DNA of 64,000 nt from Atopobiaceae bacterium (GTDB taxonomy: Bacteria; Actinomycetota; Coriobacteriia; Coriobacteriales; Atopobiaceae), in contig JAGAVX010000050.1 of NCBI GenBank assembly GCA_017941705.1, forward strand, positions 1-64,000, written 5' to 3'. Both the position numbers and the translations under genes were made by a program. The notes under the pieces were generated by a model that was not told the DNA's origin, made no database searches, and saw only the letters and a program-made list of their open reading frames with translations. The stretch's first letter is position 1. Every line of letters starts with the position of its first letter. Below are positions 44,575 to 52,955 of the stretch, piece by piece.

Positions 44575-45372
44575 CTATCCGAGCAGCATGCGATCGTTCG
44601 CAAACTCCTCGCCGGCCGCCTCCTCGAACTTCCGCATGAGGTCGGCGCGATGCAGGCCGGCCTTCTCCTCGCCCCTGACGTCGTAGATGATCTTGCCGTC
44701 CGCCATCATGATAAGGCGGTTGCCCATGCGGATGGCGTCATGCATGTTGTGGGTCACCATGAGGGTGGTAAGGCCCTCGCTCGAGACGATCTGCTCGGTG
44801 AGCTCCAACACCTTCGCCGCCGTCTTGGGGTCGAGTGCGGCGGTGTGCTCGTCAAGCAGCAGGAGATCGGGGCGCTGCAGGGTGGCCATGAGCAGCGTGA
44901 GGGCCTGGCGCTGACCGCCCGAGAGCAGACCGACCTTGTCCGAAAGGCGTGTCTCGAGACCCAGATCCAGCTTGGCCAGCTCGTCAACGTAACGTGTGCG
45001 CTCCGCCTTGGTGATGCCCCAACGCAGCGTGCGACTCTTGCCGCGCCGTGCCGCCAGGGCAAGGTTCTCGTCTATCTGCATGTCAGCGGCCGTGCCACGC
45101 ATGGGGTCCTGGAACACGCGACCGAGGTATGCGGCGCGCGCGTGCTCTGACAGCCGCGAGATGTCATGCCCGTCAAGGACGATGGTTCCCGAGTCGAGGG
45201 GGTGCACGCCGGCAATCATGTTGAGCATCGTCGACTTGCCCGCACCGTTGCCGCCGATGACGGTGACAAAGTCACCGCGGTTCAGATGCAGGTCGATTCC
45301 CCTGAGCGCGGCCTTCTCATTGACGGTTCCCTTGTTGAAGGTCTTGCCTACGTTGGTGAGGGTGAGCATCAC
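44575..45372 (-). CDS. ABC transporter ATP-binding protein (TrpZ/branched-chain-like)
   Basis: 265 residues. Walker A GGNGAGKSTMLN, Q-loop VFQDPMRG, ABC signature LLSGGQRQALTL, Walker B DLLLLDEHTAALD, switch His THNMHDA. It energises the importer encoded by the next two genes on the strand. It overlaps the permease gene by 4 bp. The set (single ATPase, single permease, PF04392-type binding protein) resembles the trpXYZ-type importers of Gram-positive bacteria rather than the sugar or LIV systems with two permeases. Confidence 0.93.
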   Translation of the reverse strand: MMLTLTNVGKTFNKGTVNEKAALRGIDLHLNRGDFVTVIGGNGAGKSTMLNMIAGVHPLDSGTIVLDGHDISRLSEHARAAYLGRVFQDPMRGTAADMQIDENLALAARRGKSRTLRWGITKAERTRYVDELAKLDLGLETRLSDKVGLLSGGQRQALTLLMATLQRPDLLLLDEHTAALDPKTAAKVLELTEQIVSSEGLTTLMVTHNMHDAIRMGNRLIMMADGKIIYDVRGEEKAGLHRADLMRKFEEAAGEEFANDRMLLG

Positions 45373-46283
45373 GCCTCACCTCCTTTGCGGTATGAGGCTC
45401 GGAGCTGCTGGCGTTCCCAGACGACCGGCACGGCCAGTGCTATGGCAACGATGGCTGCCGAGAGCAGCTTCATGTCGTTGGCGTCCATGCCCATCTGCAG
45501 CACGATGGCGCGAATGAGGAAGTAGACGACCGACCCGACCACGGCGGCGACAAGACGGCTCGAGAAGGAGCGCAGCTTGCCGGGGGTGAGTCGTCCCAGC
45601 ACCTCGCCAATGACGATGGCAGCAAGGCCGATGATGATGGCTCCCGTGCCCATGCCGATGTCGGCATACTTCTGGCTCTGGCAGATCAGCGCGCCGGCAA
45701 GCCCCACGAGGCCGTTCGAGAGCATGAGGGCAATCATCTTGGTCGCACGCGTGTCGATTCCCATGGCGCGCGACATGTCCTCGTTGTTGCCCGTGGCGCG
45801 CAGGGCACTGCCTATCTCGGTGCCAAAGAACCAATAGAGGGCGCCCACGCATATGGTGGCGAAGACGAGTCCCAACACGACGACTGTCGTCTGGGGGAGG
45901 CCGGATGCGACGGTGATTTCGCTGAAGATGGTCTCGTGCTTGAGCAGGGGAATGTTCGACTTGCCCATGATTCGCAGGTTGATGGACCAGAGGCTGATCT
46001 GTGTCAGGATGCCCGCAAGGATGGCGGGAATGTCAAAGACCGTGTGCAAGACATCGGTCACGGCGCCCGCCAGCATGCCAGCCACGGTGCCGGCAAGCAG
46101 GGCCAGCCAGGGGTTGATCCCATGCTCGACGATGAGCACGGCGCAGACGCATCCGCCGAGCGCAAGGCTTCCGTCGCAGGTGAGGTCGGCAATGTCAAGC
46201 AGTTTGTAGGTGATGTAGACGCCAAGGACCATGATGCCCCATAGGATTCCTTGGGATACGGCGCCAAGCAAGGCAAGCGTCAT
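45369..46283 (-). CDS. ABC transporter permease
   Basis: 304 residues with about eight to nine hydrophobic segments. The pattern GILWGIMVLGVYITYKLLDIADLTCDGSLALGGCV at the N-terminus and AIGLAAIVIGEVLG near 220 fit the BPD_transp_2 permeases that accompany PF04392 binding proteins. It forms a homodimer pore in this class. It lies between the binding protein (upstream) and the ATPase (4-bp overlap downstream). Confidence 0.92.
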   Translation of the reverse strand: MTLALLGAVSQGILWGIMVLGVYITYKLLDIADLTCDGSLALGGCVCAVLIVEHGINPWLALLAGTVAGMLAGAVTDVLHTVFDIPAILAGILTQISLWSINLRIMGKSNIPLLKHETIFSEITVASGLPQTTVVVLGLVFATICVGALYWFFGTEIGSALRATGNNEDMSRAMGIDTRATKMIALMLSNGLVGLAGALICQSQKYADIGMGTGAIIIGLAAIVIGEVLGRLTPGKLRSFSSRLVAAVVGSVVYFLIRAIVLQMGMDANDMKLLSAAIVAIALAVPVVWERQQLRASYRKGGEA

Positions 46284-46349
46284 AGGTGCAACTCCTAATA
46301 AGTAAGGTGGACTTCGTGGTAGGGCAGCCGCGAGATGCCGGCGCGAATG

Positions 46350-46381
46350 GCGCCCCGACAGCTCTTCTGGTGCCGGGGCGC
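46350..46381. promoter_or_regulatory. Intercistronic hairpin between binding protein and permease genes
   Basis: GCGCCCCG and CGGGGCGC (46350-46357 with 46374-46381) form a stem in the 120-bp gap. Such hairpins often protect or trim the upstream mRNA so that the binding protein is made in excess. No T tract follows. Confidence 0.5.
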
Positions 46382-46403
46382 TCAGCTGCGATACGAGTGG
46401 TGC

Positions 46404-47387
46404 CTACGCGCCCAGCGTCTCCCATACGGAGGGGTCTATGCCCAAGGCCTCTGCCTTCTTCTCGTCGTAGAGAAGGGTCAGCTTGTCGGAGGGATAGTAC
46501 TCGATGGGCATGGAGGCGGGGTCCTCGCCGTCGACCAGGATGCGGACGGCCATCTGACCGGCGAGCTTTCCCAGCTCCTTGTAGGAGATGGTGTAGGTGC
46601 AGAGTGCCCCGGCGTTGAACTCGCCCTCCTCGCCGGCGATGACGGGGATCTTGTTGTCATCGGCGACCATGGTGACGGTGCTCATGCCCGCTGCGATGGT
46701 GTTATCGGTGGGGGTGTAGATGACGTCGACCTTGCCGGCCATGCTCTCGACCACGGACTGGATCTCGCTGGAGGACGAGACGGTGTAGTTGGTGGCATTG
46801 ATGCCGTATTCCTTGCAGGCGTCGATGGCCATCTGAGCCTGGAGGTCGGAGTTGGATTCGGCGGTGCACCACAGCACGCCGACTTCCTTGGCGTCAGGCA
46901 GGATGGTGTGGAGCATCTTGATCTGGTCGGCGACGGGGGTGAGGTCAGAGGAGCCGGTGATGTTGCCGCCCGGGGCATCGTTCGAGGCGACCAGGTCGGA
47001 GGCGGCAAAGTCGGTGACGGCCGTTCCGACGATGGGGATGTCGCTTGTCGCGCCCGCGCAGGCCTCCACGGCTGGCGTGGCGATGGCAAGGATGAGGTCG
47101 TCGCCGTCGCCTACGAGCTTCGCGGCAATGGTCTGGCAGGCACTCTGGTCACCCTGCGCGTTCTGCTGGTCGATTTCGTAGGCAATGCCCGATTCGTCGA
47201 GTGCCTCGACGAAGCCCTCGTTGGCGGCGTCGAGCGCCTCGTGCTCGACGAGCTGAAGGACACCGATCTTATAGGTCTTTTCACCTTCGTTGGCGGCGGG
47301 CTGTTGCGATCCTCCACAAGCTGCCAGGCCAAACGTGGCCACGCCGCCAAGCAGCGCGAGTGCATTACGACGCGTGAGATTGCTCAT
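46404..47387 (-). CDS. ABC transporter substrate-binding lipoprotein (PF04392, TrpX-like)
   Basis: 327 residues from the ATG at 47387 behind GAGGAGAGAAAG. The start RRNALALLGGVATFGLAACGG is a lipoprotein signal with a lipobox (FGLAAC), so Cys becomes lipidated outside the membrane. The body (YKIGVLQLVEHEALDAANEGF, ...PIVGTAVTDFAASDLV, ...GGNITGSSDLTPVADQIKM) fits the ABC_sub_bind family. Some streptococcal members bind tryptophan; the ligand here is not known. It is the first gene of the importer operon. Confidence 0.92.
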   Translation of the reverse strand: MSNLTRRNALALLGGVATFGLAACGGSQQPAANEGEKTYKIGVLQLVEHEALDAANEGFVEALDESGIAYEIDQQNAQGDQSACQTIAAKLVGDGDDLILAIATPAVEACAGATSDIPIVGTAVTDFAASDLVASNDAPGGNITGSSDLTPVADQIKMLHTILPDAKEVGVLWCTAESNSDLQAQMAIDACKEYGINATNYTVSSSSEIQSVVESMAGKVDVIYTPTDNTIAAGMSTVTMVADDNKIPVIAGEEGEFNAGALCTYTISYKELGKLAGQMAVRILVDGEDPASMPIEYYPSDKLTLLYDEKKAEALGIDPSVWETLGA

Positions 47388-47405
47388 CTTTCTCTCCTCT
47401 GTGGA

Positions 47406-47433
47406 GTCTGGCACCAGCGTCATGGCACCAGAC
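47406..47433 (-). promoter_or_regulatory. 5'-UTR hairpin of the ABC importer operon
   Basis: On the minus-strand RNA GUCUGGUGCCA and UGGUGCCAGAC form an 11-bp stem (with two G-U pairs) around UGACGC, ending 18 nt before the start codon. A smaller CCCT/AGGG stem lies just upstream. The gap 47388-47721 is A/T-rich near 47460-47520 and holds the divergent promoters. No T-box or known riboswitch signature was found. Confidence 0.45.
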
Positions 47434-47721
47434 GTCTTGCGTCCCTCTGCAGGGTCTTGGCTAGCGTAGCTATACGACGTTGCATATCGATATAAGATGT
47501 AATATGTGTTAAGCGAATCGTTACCTTGGCTTTGATCCGATCTGCCGTCACGAGGGCTCGGGTGGCTCTCGGAGCGTCCGCCATTCGCGTCAGACCGTCC
47601 GCTCAATGGGCGTTTGTGCTCGTATATCGAGAAAGCGACCCCCACAGGCTCCACGGCAGCGCAAATGGGCTACACGTGTACTGGAGTCTTAGACGCAGCT
47701 TAATCATTCAAGGAGACTACC

Positions 47722-48636
47722 GTGGCCAACCATGTAGCCATTGATGTCGGTGTCACCCATATCGAGTGGGGCCTGGTTTCAAGCGATCTGACCATGCTCG
47801 AGCGTGGTAGCGTGCCGAGCGTCTGCACGAGCGTGGCAGAGCTCGTCGATGCCCTCTCGGCCATTGTCGAGGGGCTTGCCGATCGCGCGGCATGCGTGTG
47901 CGTGAGCGTTCCGGGCATCGTTGACCCTGCAGACTCGCAGGGGACGATCGTGGGAGGCGGGCGACTCGCCTATCTGGACGGGGTGCCGCTGGGTGCCGAA
48001 CTCTCTCTTTCCTGCGGGCTTCCGGTGAGCATCGAGAACAACGGAAAGGCCTTTGCCCTTGGTGAGTATGCGGCGGGAGCGCTGCGCGGATCAAGGGTGG
48101 GGGTGGTGCTTGCCATTGGCACCGGCATTGGCGGCGGCATCGTCGTCGACGGCCGGGTCCTGCGCGGGGCTCACTCGTTTGCCGGCGAGTTCTCGTTTGT
48201 CCGTCACACGCCCATCCTTGGGGAGTTCCGCTCGCGCGATGCGATGGCCGGCCTTTGCAGCTGGCAGGGACTGCGGCGCTCCATACTGGCGGCCAAGGGG
48301 CTCGAGGACGATGACTCCATCGACGGCCATCAGCTCTTTGCCTGGGTCAACGAGGGCGACGACGCCGCACTGCGTGGGCTCCACGAGTACGCCAAGGATC
48401 TCTGTACCTGGATATTCAACCTCCAGTGCATCGTCGATCCTGACGTGGTCGCCATCGGTGGGGGCATCAGCGTGCAGCCCGCGTTGCTGGAGGCCCTCCA
48501 CATCTCGATGCGCTCCATGATGGCCGACCTGCAGCTTCCACAGGTTCCCAAGCCCAACATCGTGCTGGCGGAGCGGGGCGAGGATGCCAAGCTTCTCGGT
48601 GCGGTCTACGCAATGCTCCAGCGGCAGGGGGTCTGA
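47722..48636 (+). CDS. ROK family sugar kinase or regulator-like protein
   Basis: 304 residues from a GTG behind AAGGAGACTACC. The actin-like fold shows in AIDVGVTHIEWGLV (phosphate 1), VSVPGIVDP, IENNGKAFALGEYAAGALRG (catalytic Asp position, here EN-N, reads Asn-Asn), IGTGIGGGIVVDGRVLRGAHSFAGEFSF and AIGGGISVQPALL. Glucokinases have END/NDA at the catalytic Asp; here the triplet is ENNGKA, so the base may be replaced. The usual ROK zinc motif CxCGxxGC is absent. It could be a kinase of a glucose- or mannose-like sugar, or a non-catalytic relative. Confidence 0.8.
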   Translation: MANHVAIDVGVTHIEWGLVSSDLTMLERGSVPSVCTSVAELVDALSAIVEGLADRAACVCVSVPGIVDPADSQGTIVGGGRLAYLDGVPLGAELSLSCGLPVSIENNGKAFALGEYAAGALRGSRVGVVLAIGTGIGGGIVVDGRVLRGAHSFAGEFSFVRHTPILGEFRSRDAMAGLCSWQGLRRSILAAKGLEDDDSIDGHQLFAWVNEGDDAALRGLHEYAKDLCTWIFNLQCIVDPDVVAIGGGISVQPALLEALHISMRSMMADLQLPQVPKPNIVLAERGEDAKLLGAVYAMLQRQGV

Positions 48637-48693
48637 CGCCAGGCGGCGGACGTAGGTGGCCCTTTTCTCATCGTGGCATCGTCCGATGCGGCG

Positions 48694-49479
48694 CTACCCC
48701 TCCTTGTTGAATGGCGGGGGAGGGGTGCCCTTGCTCTTCCAGTCGGAGGCGCCGTCCTCGGGCAGGGGTGCGTTCAGCTCCGCAAGGCTAACCATGATGG
48801 GAGCGTCGTTTATCGAGGCGATCTTGACCTGCTTGGCCGCCAGCCAGAACACGATGACCGTGAACGCCAGGCCGAGGAGGGAGGCCAACAGCGTCTCGGT
48901 GTCGAGGCTGTAGTCATAGAGGCCATGGATGATGCAGGGCACGGCAAGGGCAAGCGTGCGTGCGCGAGCCGCTTCCTCCTCGGAACCGCGTGCCTCCTGG
49001 CCGCGGGCGACGCCGTAGAAGTATCCCATGAAGACGCCGCAGGTGCAGTGGAGCGGCACCGAGAGGATGCCGCGCATGATGGCCGTCTCGATCGTCTGGT
49101 ATTCGAGGACGTACAGTATGTTCTCGAGGGTGGCAAATCCCAGCCCGACCATCACCGCATAGACGATGCCGTCAAAGGTGTAGTTGAAGTTGGGGTTGTC
49201 GTGCGTCCTGCGCAACGCGAGGTACTTCACGCCCTCCTCTGCCATGGGTACCAGGAACAGGTACATGAGCATCGACAGCAGGCGCTCGGAGGTCACTACC
49301 GATGCGATGATGCCGCTTCCGACAGCTTCTATGATGGCGGCCGGTATGCAGGTGAGCATGCCCATGCAGAACAGCTTTAGCAAAAGCTTCGGCGGCTCCT
49401 TCTCGATTCTGTCATAGGCGAGCACGCGTGATGCCAGGATGATGGAGGGGAGTACGGCGAGCCAAAATAGAATGCCCAT
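48694..49479 (-). CDS. PrsW-type glutamic intramembrane protease
   Basis: 261 residues, about seven hydrophobic segments. The PrsW motifs are present: PMAEEGVKYLALRR (Glu-Glu pair), GFATLENILY (second Glu) and a His-rich helix, PCIIHGLYDYSLD. PrsW-type enzymes cleave membrane anti-sigma factors or other membrane proteins. The C-terminal 40 residues (INDAPIMVSLAEL...GTPPPPFNKEG) are a free cytoplasmic tail. No anti-sigma factor gene is next to it, so the substrate is unknown. Confidence 0.88.
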   Translation of the reverse strand: MGILFWLAVLPSIILASRVLAYDRIEKEPPKLLLKLFCMGMLTCIPAAIIEAVGSGIIASVVTSERLLSMLMYLFLVPMAEEGVKYLALRRTHDNPNFNYTFDGIVYAVMVGLGFATLENILYVLEYQTIETAIMRGILSVPLHCTCGVFMGYFYGVARGQEARGSEEEAARARTLALAVPCIIHGLYDYSLDTETLLASLLGLAFTVIVFWLAAKQVKIASINDAPIMVSLAELNAPLPEDGASDWKSKGTPPPPFNKEG

Positions 49480-49521
49480 AACTTGCCTTTCTGCGAGCGG
49501 TAGTTGCGCCGCGCCGCGATG

Positions 49522-49872
49522 CTAGAAGTTGACGTTCTGGATTACAAAGCGGTCTTCTGGAACGGGAGGGATGTCGTCGCACTGCACGAGTCGTGCACGG
49601 ATGAAGGCGCCGTCTCGGGTCGATTCGGTGGCGACGTCGGTGAGGAAGCCCTCGACCTGCTCGGGCGTGCCTTGCACCTCGAGCATGACATCGCCGCCCG
49701 TGAGGTTTGTCACCCAACCGGTCAGGCCCCGCTCCTGGGCCCACCTTTGCGCGGTGAACCTGAACCCAACGGCTTGGACGCGACCCGTGTAGCGAAGCTT
49801 GCGACGGACGGCTCCCTCGGGTATGGTCTTCTCCCGCTTGGGCTTCTTGTCGCGTTGCCAGAACCACTTCAT
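49522..49872 (-). CDS. Acylphosphatase with N-terminal basic extension
   Basis: 116 residues from the ATG at 49872 behind GGGAGGGTGCGC. The acylphosphatase core begins at about residue 25: RKLRYTGRVQAVGFRFTAQRWAQERGLTGWVTNLTGGDVMLEVQG, with the catalytic Arg (GFR) and Asn (TNL). It splits the phosphate from carboxyl phosphates such as acetyl-phosphate. The N-terminal MKWFWQRDKKPKREK is an added cationic/aromatic segment not usual in the 90-residue family, perhaps a membrane-surface anchor. About 43 bp separate it from the PrsW gene. Confidence 0.88.
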   Translation of the reverse strand: MKWFWQRDKKPKREKTIPEGAVRRKLRYTGRVQAVGFRFTAQRWAQERGLTGWVTNLTGGDVMLEVQGTPEQVEGFLTDVATESTRDGAFIRARLVQCDDIPPVPEDRFVIQNVNF

Positions 49873-50100
49873 GCGCACCCTCCCAACCAAAGTCCCTATC
49901 AAGATACCGCAAGCTCCATTCTCATGGGTCGGTGGCGACTGGTGCTGGAGTGTCCGGCGAGCTCTTAAGGCTCTTCTCAGACATATGTGTTGTCACAAGA
50001 CGTCATATGCCTGTGAACTGCATGAAACAAACCGACCCTACAATACTCCGCATGCGCTCTTGCGGGCGCTGTGAAGGAAGTACGTAGGGCAAGGAAAGGC

Positions 50101-51414
50101 ATGTTGATGAAGACGCTGCAGGACATCCTGACGATGCCTCATGACCAGCTGGAGGCCATCCAGCTCGAGGGCATCAAGAAGACCGTGGTCACGTGTTACG
50201 AGAACGTCGAGTTTTACCGCAACCTCTTTGACGAGGCGGGCTTTGACCCCTATGCGGTCGAGTCGCTCGAGGACCTGGCCAAGGCACCCTTTACCACCAA
50301 GCAGGACCTGCGCGACAACTATCCCTTCGGCTTCTTCGCCGTTCCGCAGGAGGACGTGCGCGAGATTCACATGTCGTCCGGCACCACTGGCGTCGCGACC
50401 GTGGGTGGCTATACCGAGCACGACCTCGACATCTGGGGCGATTGCTTTGCCCGTGGCGTCTGGTATGCCGACGGCGGCCCCAAGGACGTCTGCCACGTGT
50501 GCTATGGCTACGGCCTGTTCACCGGCGGCCTGGGCGCCCACTACGGCGGCGTCAAGGCCGGCTGCATGACCATTCCGATGAGCGCCGGCAACACCGAGCG
50601 CCAGATTCGCGTCCTGCGCGAGATGGGCTCGACCATCCTGTGCTGCACGCCGAGCTATGCGATGTACATCGCCGACACGGCTATCGCCATGGGCCTCGAC
50701 CCCAAGAAGGACTTCCACCTGCGTGCCGGCATCCATGGTGCAGAGGCATTCTCGGACAACTTCCGTGCCGAGCTCGAGGAGAAGCTCGGCTACAAGGTGC
50801 TCGACGTCTACGGCCTCACCGAGACCATGGGACCGGGCGTGGCCATCGAGTGCATGGAGCAGAACGGCCTGCACCTGGCCGAGGACCACTTCTACGCCGA
50901 GATCATCGACCCCGAGACCGGCGAGGTCCTGCCCGACGGCGAGTGGGGCGAGCTGGTGCTGACCACCATCGACCGCGAGGCGACGCCGGTCATCCGCTAT
51001 CGCACCCGCGACATCACGCGCATCATCCCGGGCGAGTGCGCCTGCGGTCGCACGCACCGTCGCATCGATCGCCTGCACGGCCGCACCGACGACATGCTCA
51101 TCATCCGCGGCGTCAACGTCTTCCCGAGCCAGATCGAGGATGTCATGAAGACGTTCCCGCAGGTGGCGAGCTGGTATCAGATCGAGCTCACCCGCAAGAA
51201 CCACCTCGACGTCGTCACGCTCAAGGCGGAGGTCAACCCCGACTTCGACTTCGACCAGATCAGCGCCATCGAACAGCTGCAAAAGGACATCCAGTCGCGG
51301 CTTAAGACGGCACTCTCGGTGGGCATTCGCGTTAAGCTGGTGGAACCCAAGACCATCGCGCGCAGCGAGGGCAAGGCAAAGCGCGTCATCGACCTGAGGG
51401 GAGACGATAAGTAA
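50101..51414 (+). CDS. paaK: Phenylacetate-CoA ligase (PaaK family)
   Basis: About 437 residues; ATGs at 50101 and 50107 both follow AAGGAAAGGC. An adenylate-forming enzyme. Motifs: MSSGTTGVATVGGYTEHDL (ATP loop), DVYGLTETMGPGVAIEC, DGEWGELVLTTIDREATPVIRYRTRD and the C-terminal hinge RIDRLHGRTDDMLIIRGVNVFPSQIE. It makes aryl-CoA from arylacetates. Overlap by one base with the ACT-domain gene gives the pair usual in anaerobes that convert aromatic amino acids. The indolepyruvate oxidoreductase that often joins the pair is not in the window. Confidence 0.92.
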   Translation: MLMKTLQDILTMPHDQLEAIQLEGIKKTVVTCYENVEFYRNLFDEAGFDPYAVESLEDLAKAPFTTKQDLRDNYPFGFFAVPQEDVREIHMSSGTTGVATVGGYTEHDLDIWGDCFARGVWYADGGPKDVCHVCYGYGLFTGGLGAHYGGVKAGCMTIPMSAGNTERQIRVLREMGSTILCCTPSYAMYIADTAIAMGLDPKKDFHLRAGIHGAEAFSDNFRAELEEKLGYKVLDVYGLTETMGPGVAIECMEQNGLHLAEDHFYAEIIDPETGEVLPDGEWGELVLTTIDREATPVIRYRTRDITRIIPGECACGRTHRRIDRLHGRTDDMLIIRGVNVFPSQIEDVMKTFPQVASWYQIELTRKNHLDVVTLKAEVNPDFDFDQISAIEQLQKDIQSRLKTALSVGIRVKLVEPKTIARSEGKAKRVIDLRGDDK

Positions 51415-51842
51415 TGATTATGCAGCTTACGGTGTTCCTCGAGAACTCCGAGGGCCGGTTGGCGGCACTGTGCCGCACCTTGGCCGACGCAAAGATCAAC
51501 ATGAGCGCACTGACCATCGCCGAGACCTCTGACTACGGCATCGTGCGTATCATCTGCGACAACGTGTTCGAGGCCGTGGACGTGCTGGAGGAGGCGGGCT
51601 TCCGCGCCACCAAGACCAAGGTCCTGGCCGTCGAGGTCCCCGACCGTCCTGGCGCTCTGGCCGAGCTGCTCGAGGCGCTGGGCTCGACCGACGTGAACAT
51701 CGAGTACGGCTACTGCTTCCTCTCGGACGGCGACAAGGCCATCGATGTCCTCAAGATCAAGCCCGAGGATCGTGCGGCGGCCGAGAAGGCCATCACCGAG
51801 GCAGGCTTCAAGCTCCTGCATTGGGATGACATCGTCTCGTAG
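51414..51842 (+). CDS. Tandem ACT-domain protein
   Basis: 142 residues, two ACT domains (1-70: MIMQLTVFLENSEGRLAALC...; 71-142: VLAVEVPDRPGALAELLEAL...). ACT domains bind amino acids and adjust the activity of partner enzymes. The gene overlaps paaK by one base (TAATG) and has GGGGAG upstream, so it is translated with it. In this arrangement it most likely senses an aromatic amino acid or its arylacetate-linked product. No catalytic residue is seen. Confidence 0.9.
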   Translation: MIMQLTVFLENSEGRLAALCRTLADAKINMSALTIAETSDYGIVRIICDNVFEAVDVLEEAGFRATKTKVLAVEVPDRPGALAELLEALGSTDVNIEYGYCFLSDGDKAIDVLKIKPEDRAAAEKAITEAGFKLLHWDDIVS

Positions 51843-51868
51843 GGTGATGAACAACCAAGCCTGACCAA

Positions 51869-51914
51869 GAGGCTCCCAAGTGGCTGAGAAAGCGCTTGGG
51901 AGCCTCCTTTTGTG
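51869..51914 (+). terminator. Terminator of the paaK operon
   Basis: A perfect 12-bp stem GAGGCTCCCAAG / CTTGGGAGCCTC (51869-51880 with 51895-51906), then CTTTT. Confidence 0.85.
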
Positions 51915-51955
51915 CCCCGGTGCAGGGGGCGTGCGCCTTCGCCCGCCGGGACAAG

Positions 51956-52042
51956 CCTGTCCCCGATGCACGCCCGCGTGCACTGGTGCCTGTCCCCGAT
52001 GCACGCCCGCGTGCACTGGTGCCTGTCCCCGATGCACGGCCG
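51956..52042. repeat. 33-bp tandem direct repeat with CTGTCCCC motif
   Basis: Two identical 33-bp units (51956-51988 and 51989-52021) plus a partial third. Each holds CCTGTCCCCGATGCA and the small palindrome GCACGCCCGCGTGC. They lie between the paaK terminator and the thioesterase stop, in the 209-bp gap 51843-52051. Confidence 0.9.
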
Positions 52043-52051
52043 ACGGTAAGG

Positions 52052-52462
52052 CTATGCGCGGCGGAAGCAGGTGGCGGTCATACGGGCTACGTGAGTCCCC
52101 AGATCGTCTCTTACGTCGACGGTGTAGAAGCCCAGGGAGCGGCCGCTCTTGTCGATGTCGCACGTGGCGATCAGTCGGCTGCCGCGTGCGGATGAGAGGA
52201 ACTCGATGGTGTTGCTGACCGACACGGTCGGATTCTCGTCGATGTTGCAGGCGACGGCGAGAGCATAGTCGGCCAGGGTAAAGATCGCCCCTCCCATGAC
52301 GCCACCCATGGCATTGCGATGGATAGGGGAGATGTCCAGCTCGGTCACGGCATGGCCATGGGAGGCTTCCGTGATCCGACACCCGCAGGCCTCGGTGGCA
52401 AACAGGTCGTCCGCGAAGAAGTCGCGTATGGTCTCGAGTGGTGTCTCGCTCGTCAGCCTCAT
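52052..52462 (-). CDS. PaaI-type hotdog thioesterase
   Basis: 136 residues from the ATG at 52462; an ATG at 52477 is the alternative. The hotdog fold is clear: SPIHRNAMGGVMGGAIFTLADYALAVACN, then SVSNTIEFLSSARGSRLIATCDIDKSGRSLGFYTVDVRDD. PaaI-like enzymes free CoA from aryl- and other acyl-CoAs. The usual HGG of the family reads MGG. It is close to the PaaK-ACT pair and might relieve build-up of its CoA esters; that link is inference. Confidence 0.85.
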   Translation of the reverse strand: MRLTSETPLETIRDFFADDLFATEACGCRITEASHGHAVTELDISPIHRNAMGGVMGGAIFTLADYALAVACNIDENPTVSVSNTIEFLSSARGSRLIATCDIDKSGRSLGFYTVDVRDDLGTHVARMTATCFRRA

Positions 52463-52667
52463 GGTGCGCCTACCCATCTGTCGATTGTCCCTTGACTAGG
52501 TATGGTAGATGCGAACCCCCTTCTAAGAAAAAGTCAGCGAAAGACGTTACCGCACGTTAAAGGCATAGAAACACCTGCCTTGCCGCGCGATGCGACGCCT
52601 GTGGCACGAGAGTCTCTGCTGGGGTGGACGGCAATTGTAACCGTTTGCAAACTACCCAAGAAAAAGG

Positions 52668-52695
52668 TTGCTTCAAAAGACTTGGGTGTTACTAT
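52668..52695 (+). promoter_or_regulatory. Candidate promoter of the DinJ-like gene
   Basis: TTGCTT, 16-bp spacer, TACTAT, ahead of an A/T-rich leader with the near-repeat CATACCAAGT/CATACCAGA (about 52719-52737), which could be an antitoxin operator. It lies in the 292-bp gap 52463-52754, which has no convincing gene; an open frame from 52502 looks spurious. Confidence 0.45.
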
Positions 52696-52754
52696 GTATT
52701 ACAGGGTAAAACAAAAACATACCAAGTCATACCAGAAACGAAACAACGGTCACC

Positions 52755-52955
52755 ATGTCAGACAAGATGACTCCAGTCGTAGCTAAAGTTCTGCCTGCTG
52801 AGAAAGAACGCTTTTTCGAGGCGACAGAGCAGATAGGTACCACACCCTCAAATGCAATTCGAATGTTCATCGCTGCATTCAATCGGGCGGGAACATTTCC
52901 CTTTGAGGTGGGAGTAGGCGGCGTTCTAGGAAGGAGGGCAACAGGAAATGAGTAA
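52755..52955 (+). CDS. RelB/DinJ-family antitoxin-like protein
   Basis: 66 residues. PVVAKVLPAEKERFFEATEQIGTTPSNAIRMFIAAFNRAGTFPFEV follows the RelB/DinJ ribbon-helix-helix pattern (a beta strand, then two helices with 'LGLSPSTAIRMFL', then 'IPFEL'). The C-terminus is short (GVGGVLGRRATGNE), so little toxin-binding region remains. In a complete system this protein represses its own operon and neutralises a YafQ/RelE-type toxin. Only a 42-codon frame follows, so the toxin is probably lost. The surrounding DNA is less GC-rich than its neighbours. Confidence 0.65.
   Translation: MSDKMTPVVAKVLPAEKERFFEATEQIGTTPSNAIRMFIAAFNRAGTFPFEVGVGGVLGRRATGNE

Noticed and set aside
47388-47721. Possible T-box or riboswitch ahead of the ABC importer
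   Set aside because: I looked for the T-box 14-mer and specifier layout and for common riboswitch cores and found only simple hairpins.
52502-52786. 94-codon open frame overlapping the DinJ-like gene
   Set aside because: It has no ribosome-binding site, spans the candidate promoter, and its product resembles no protein.
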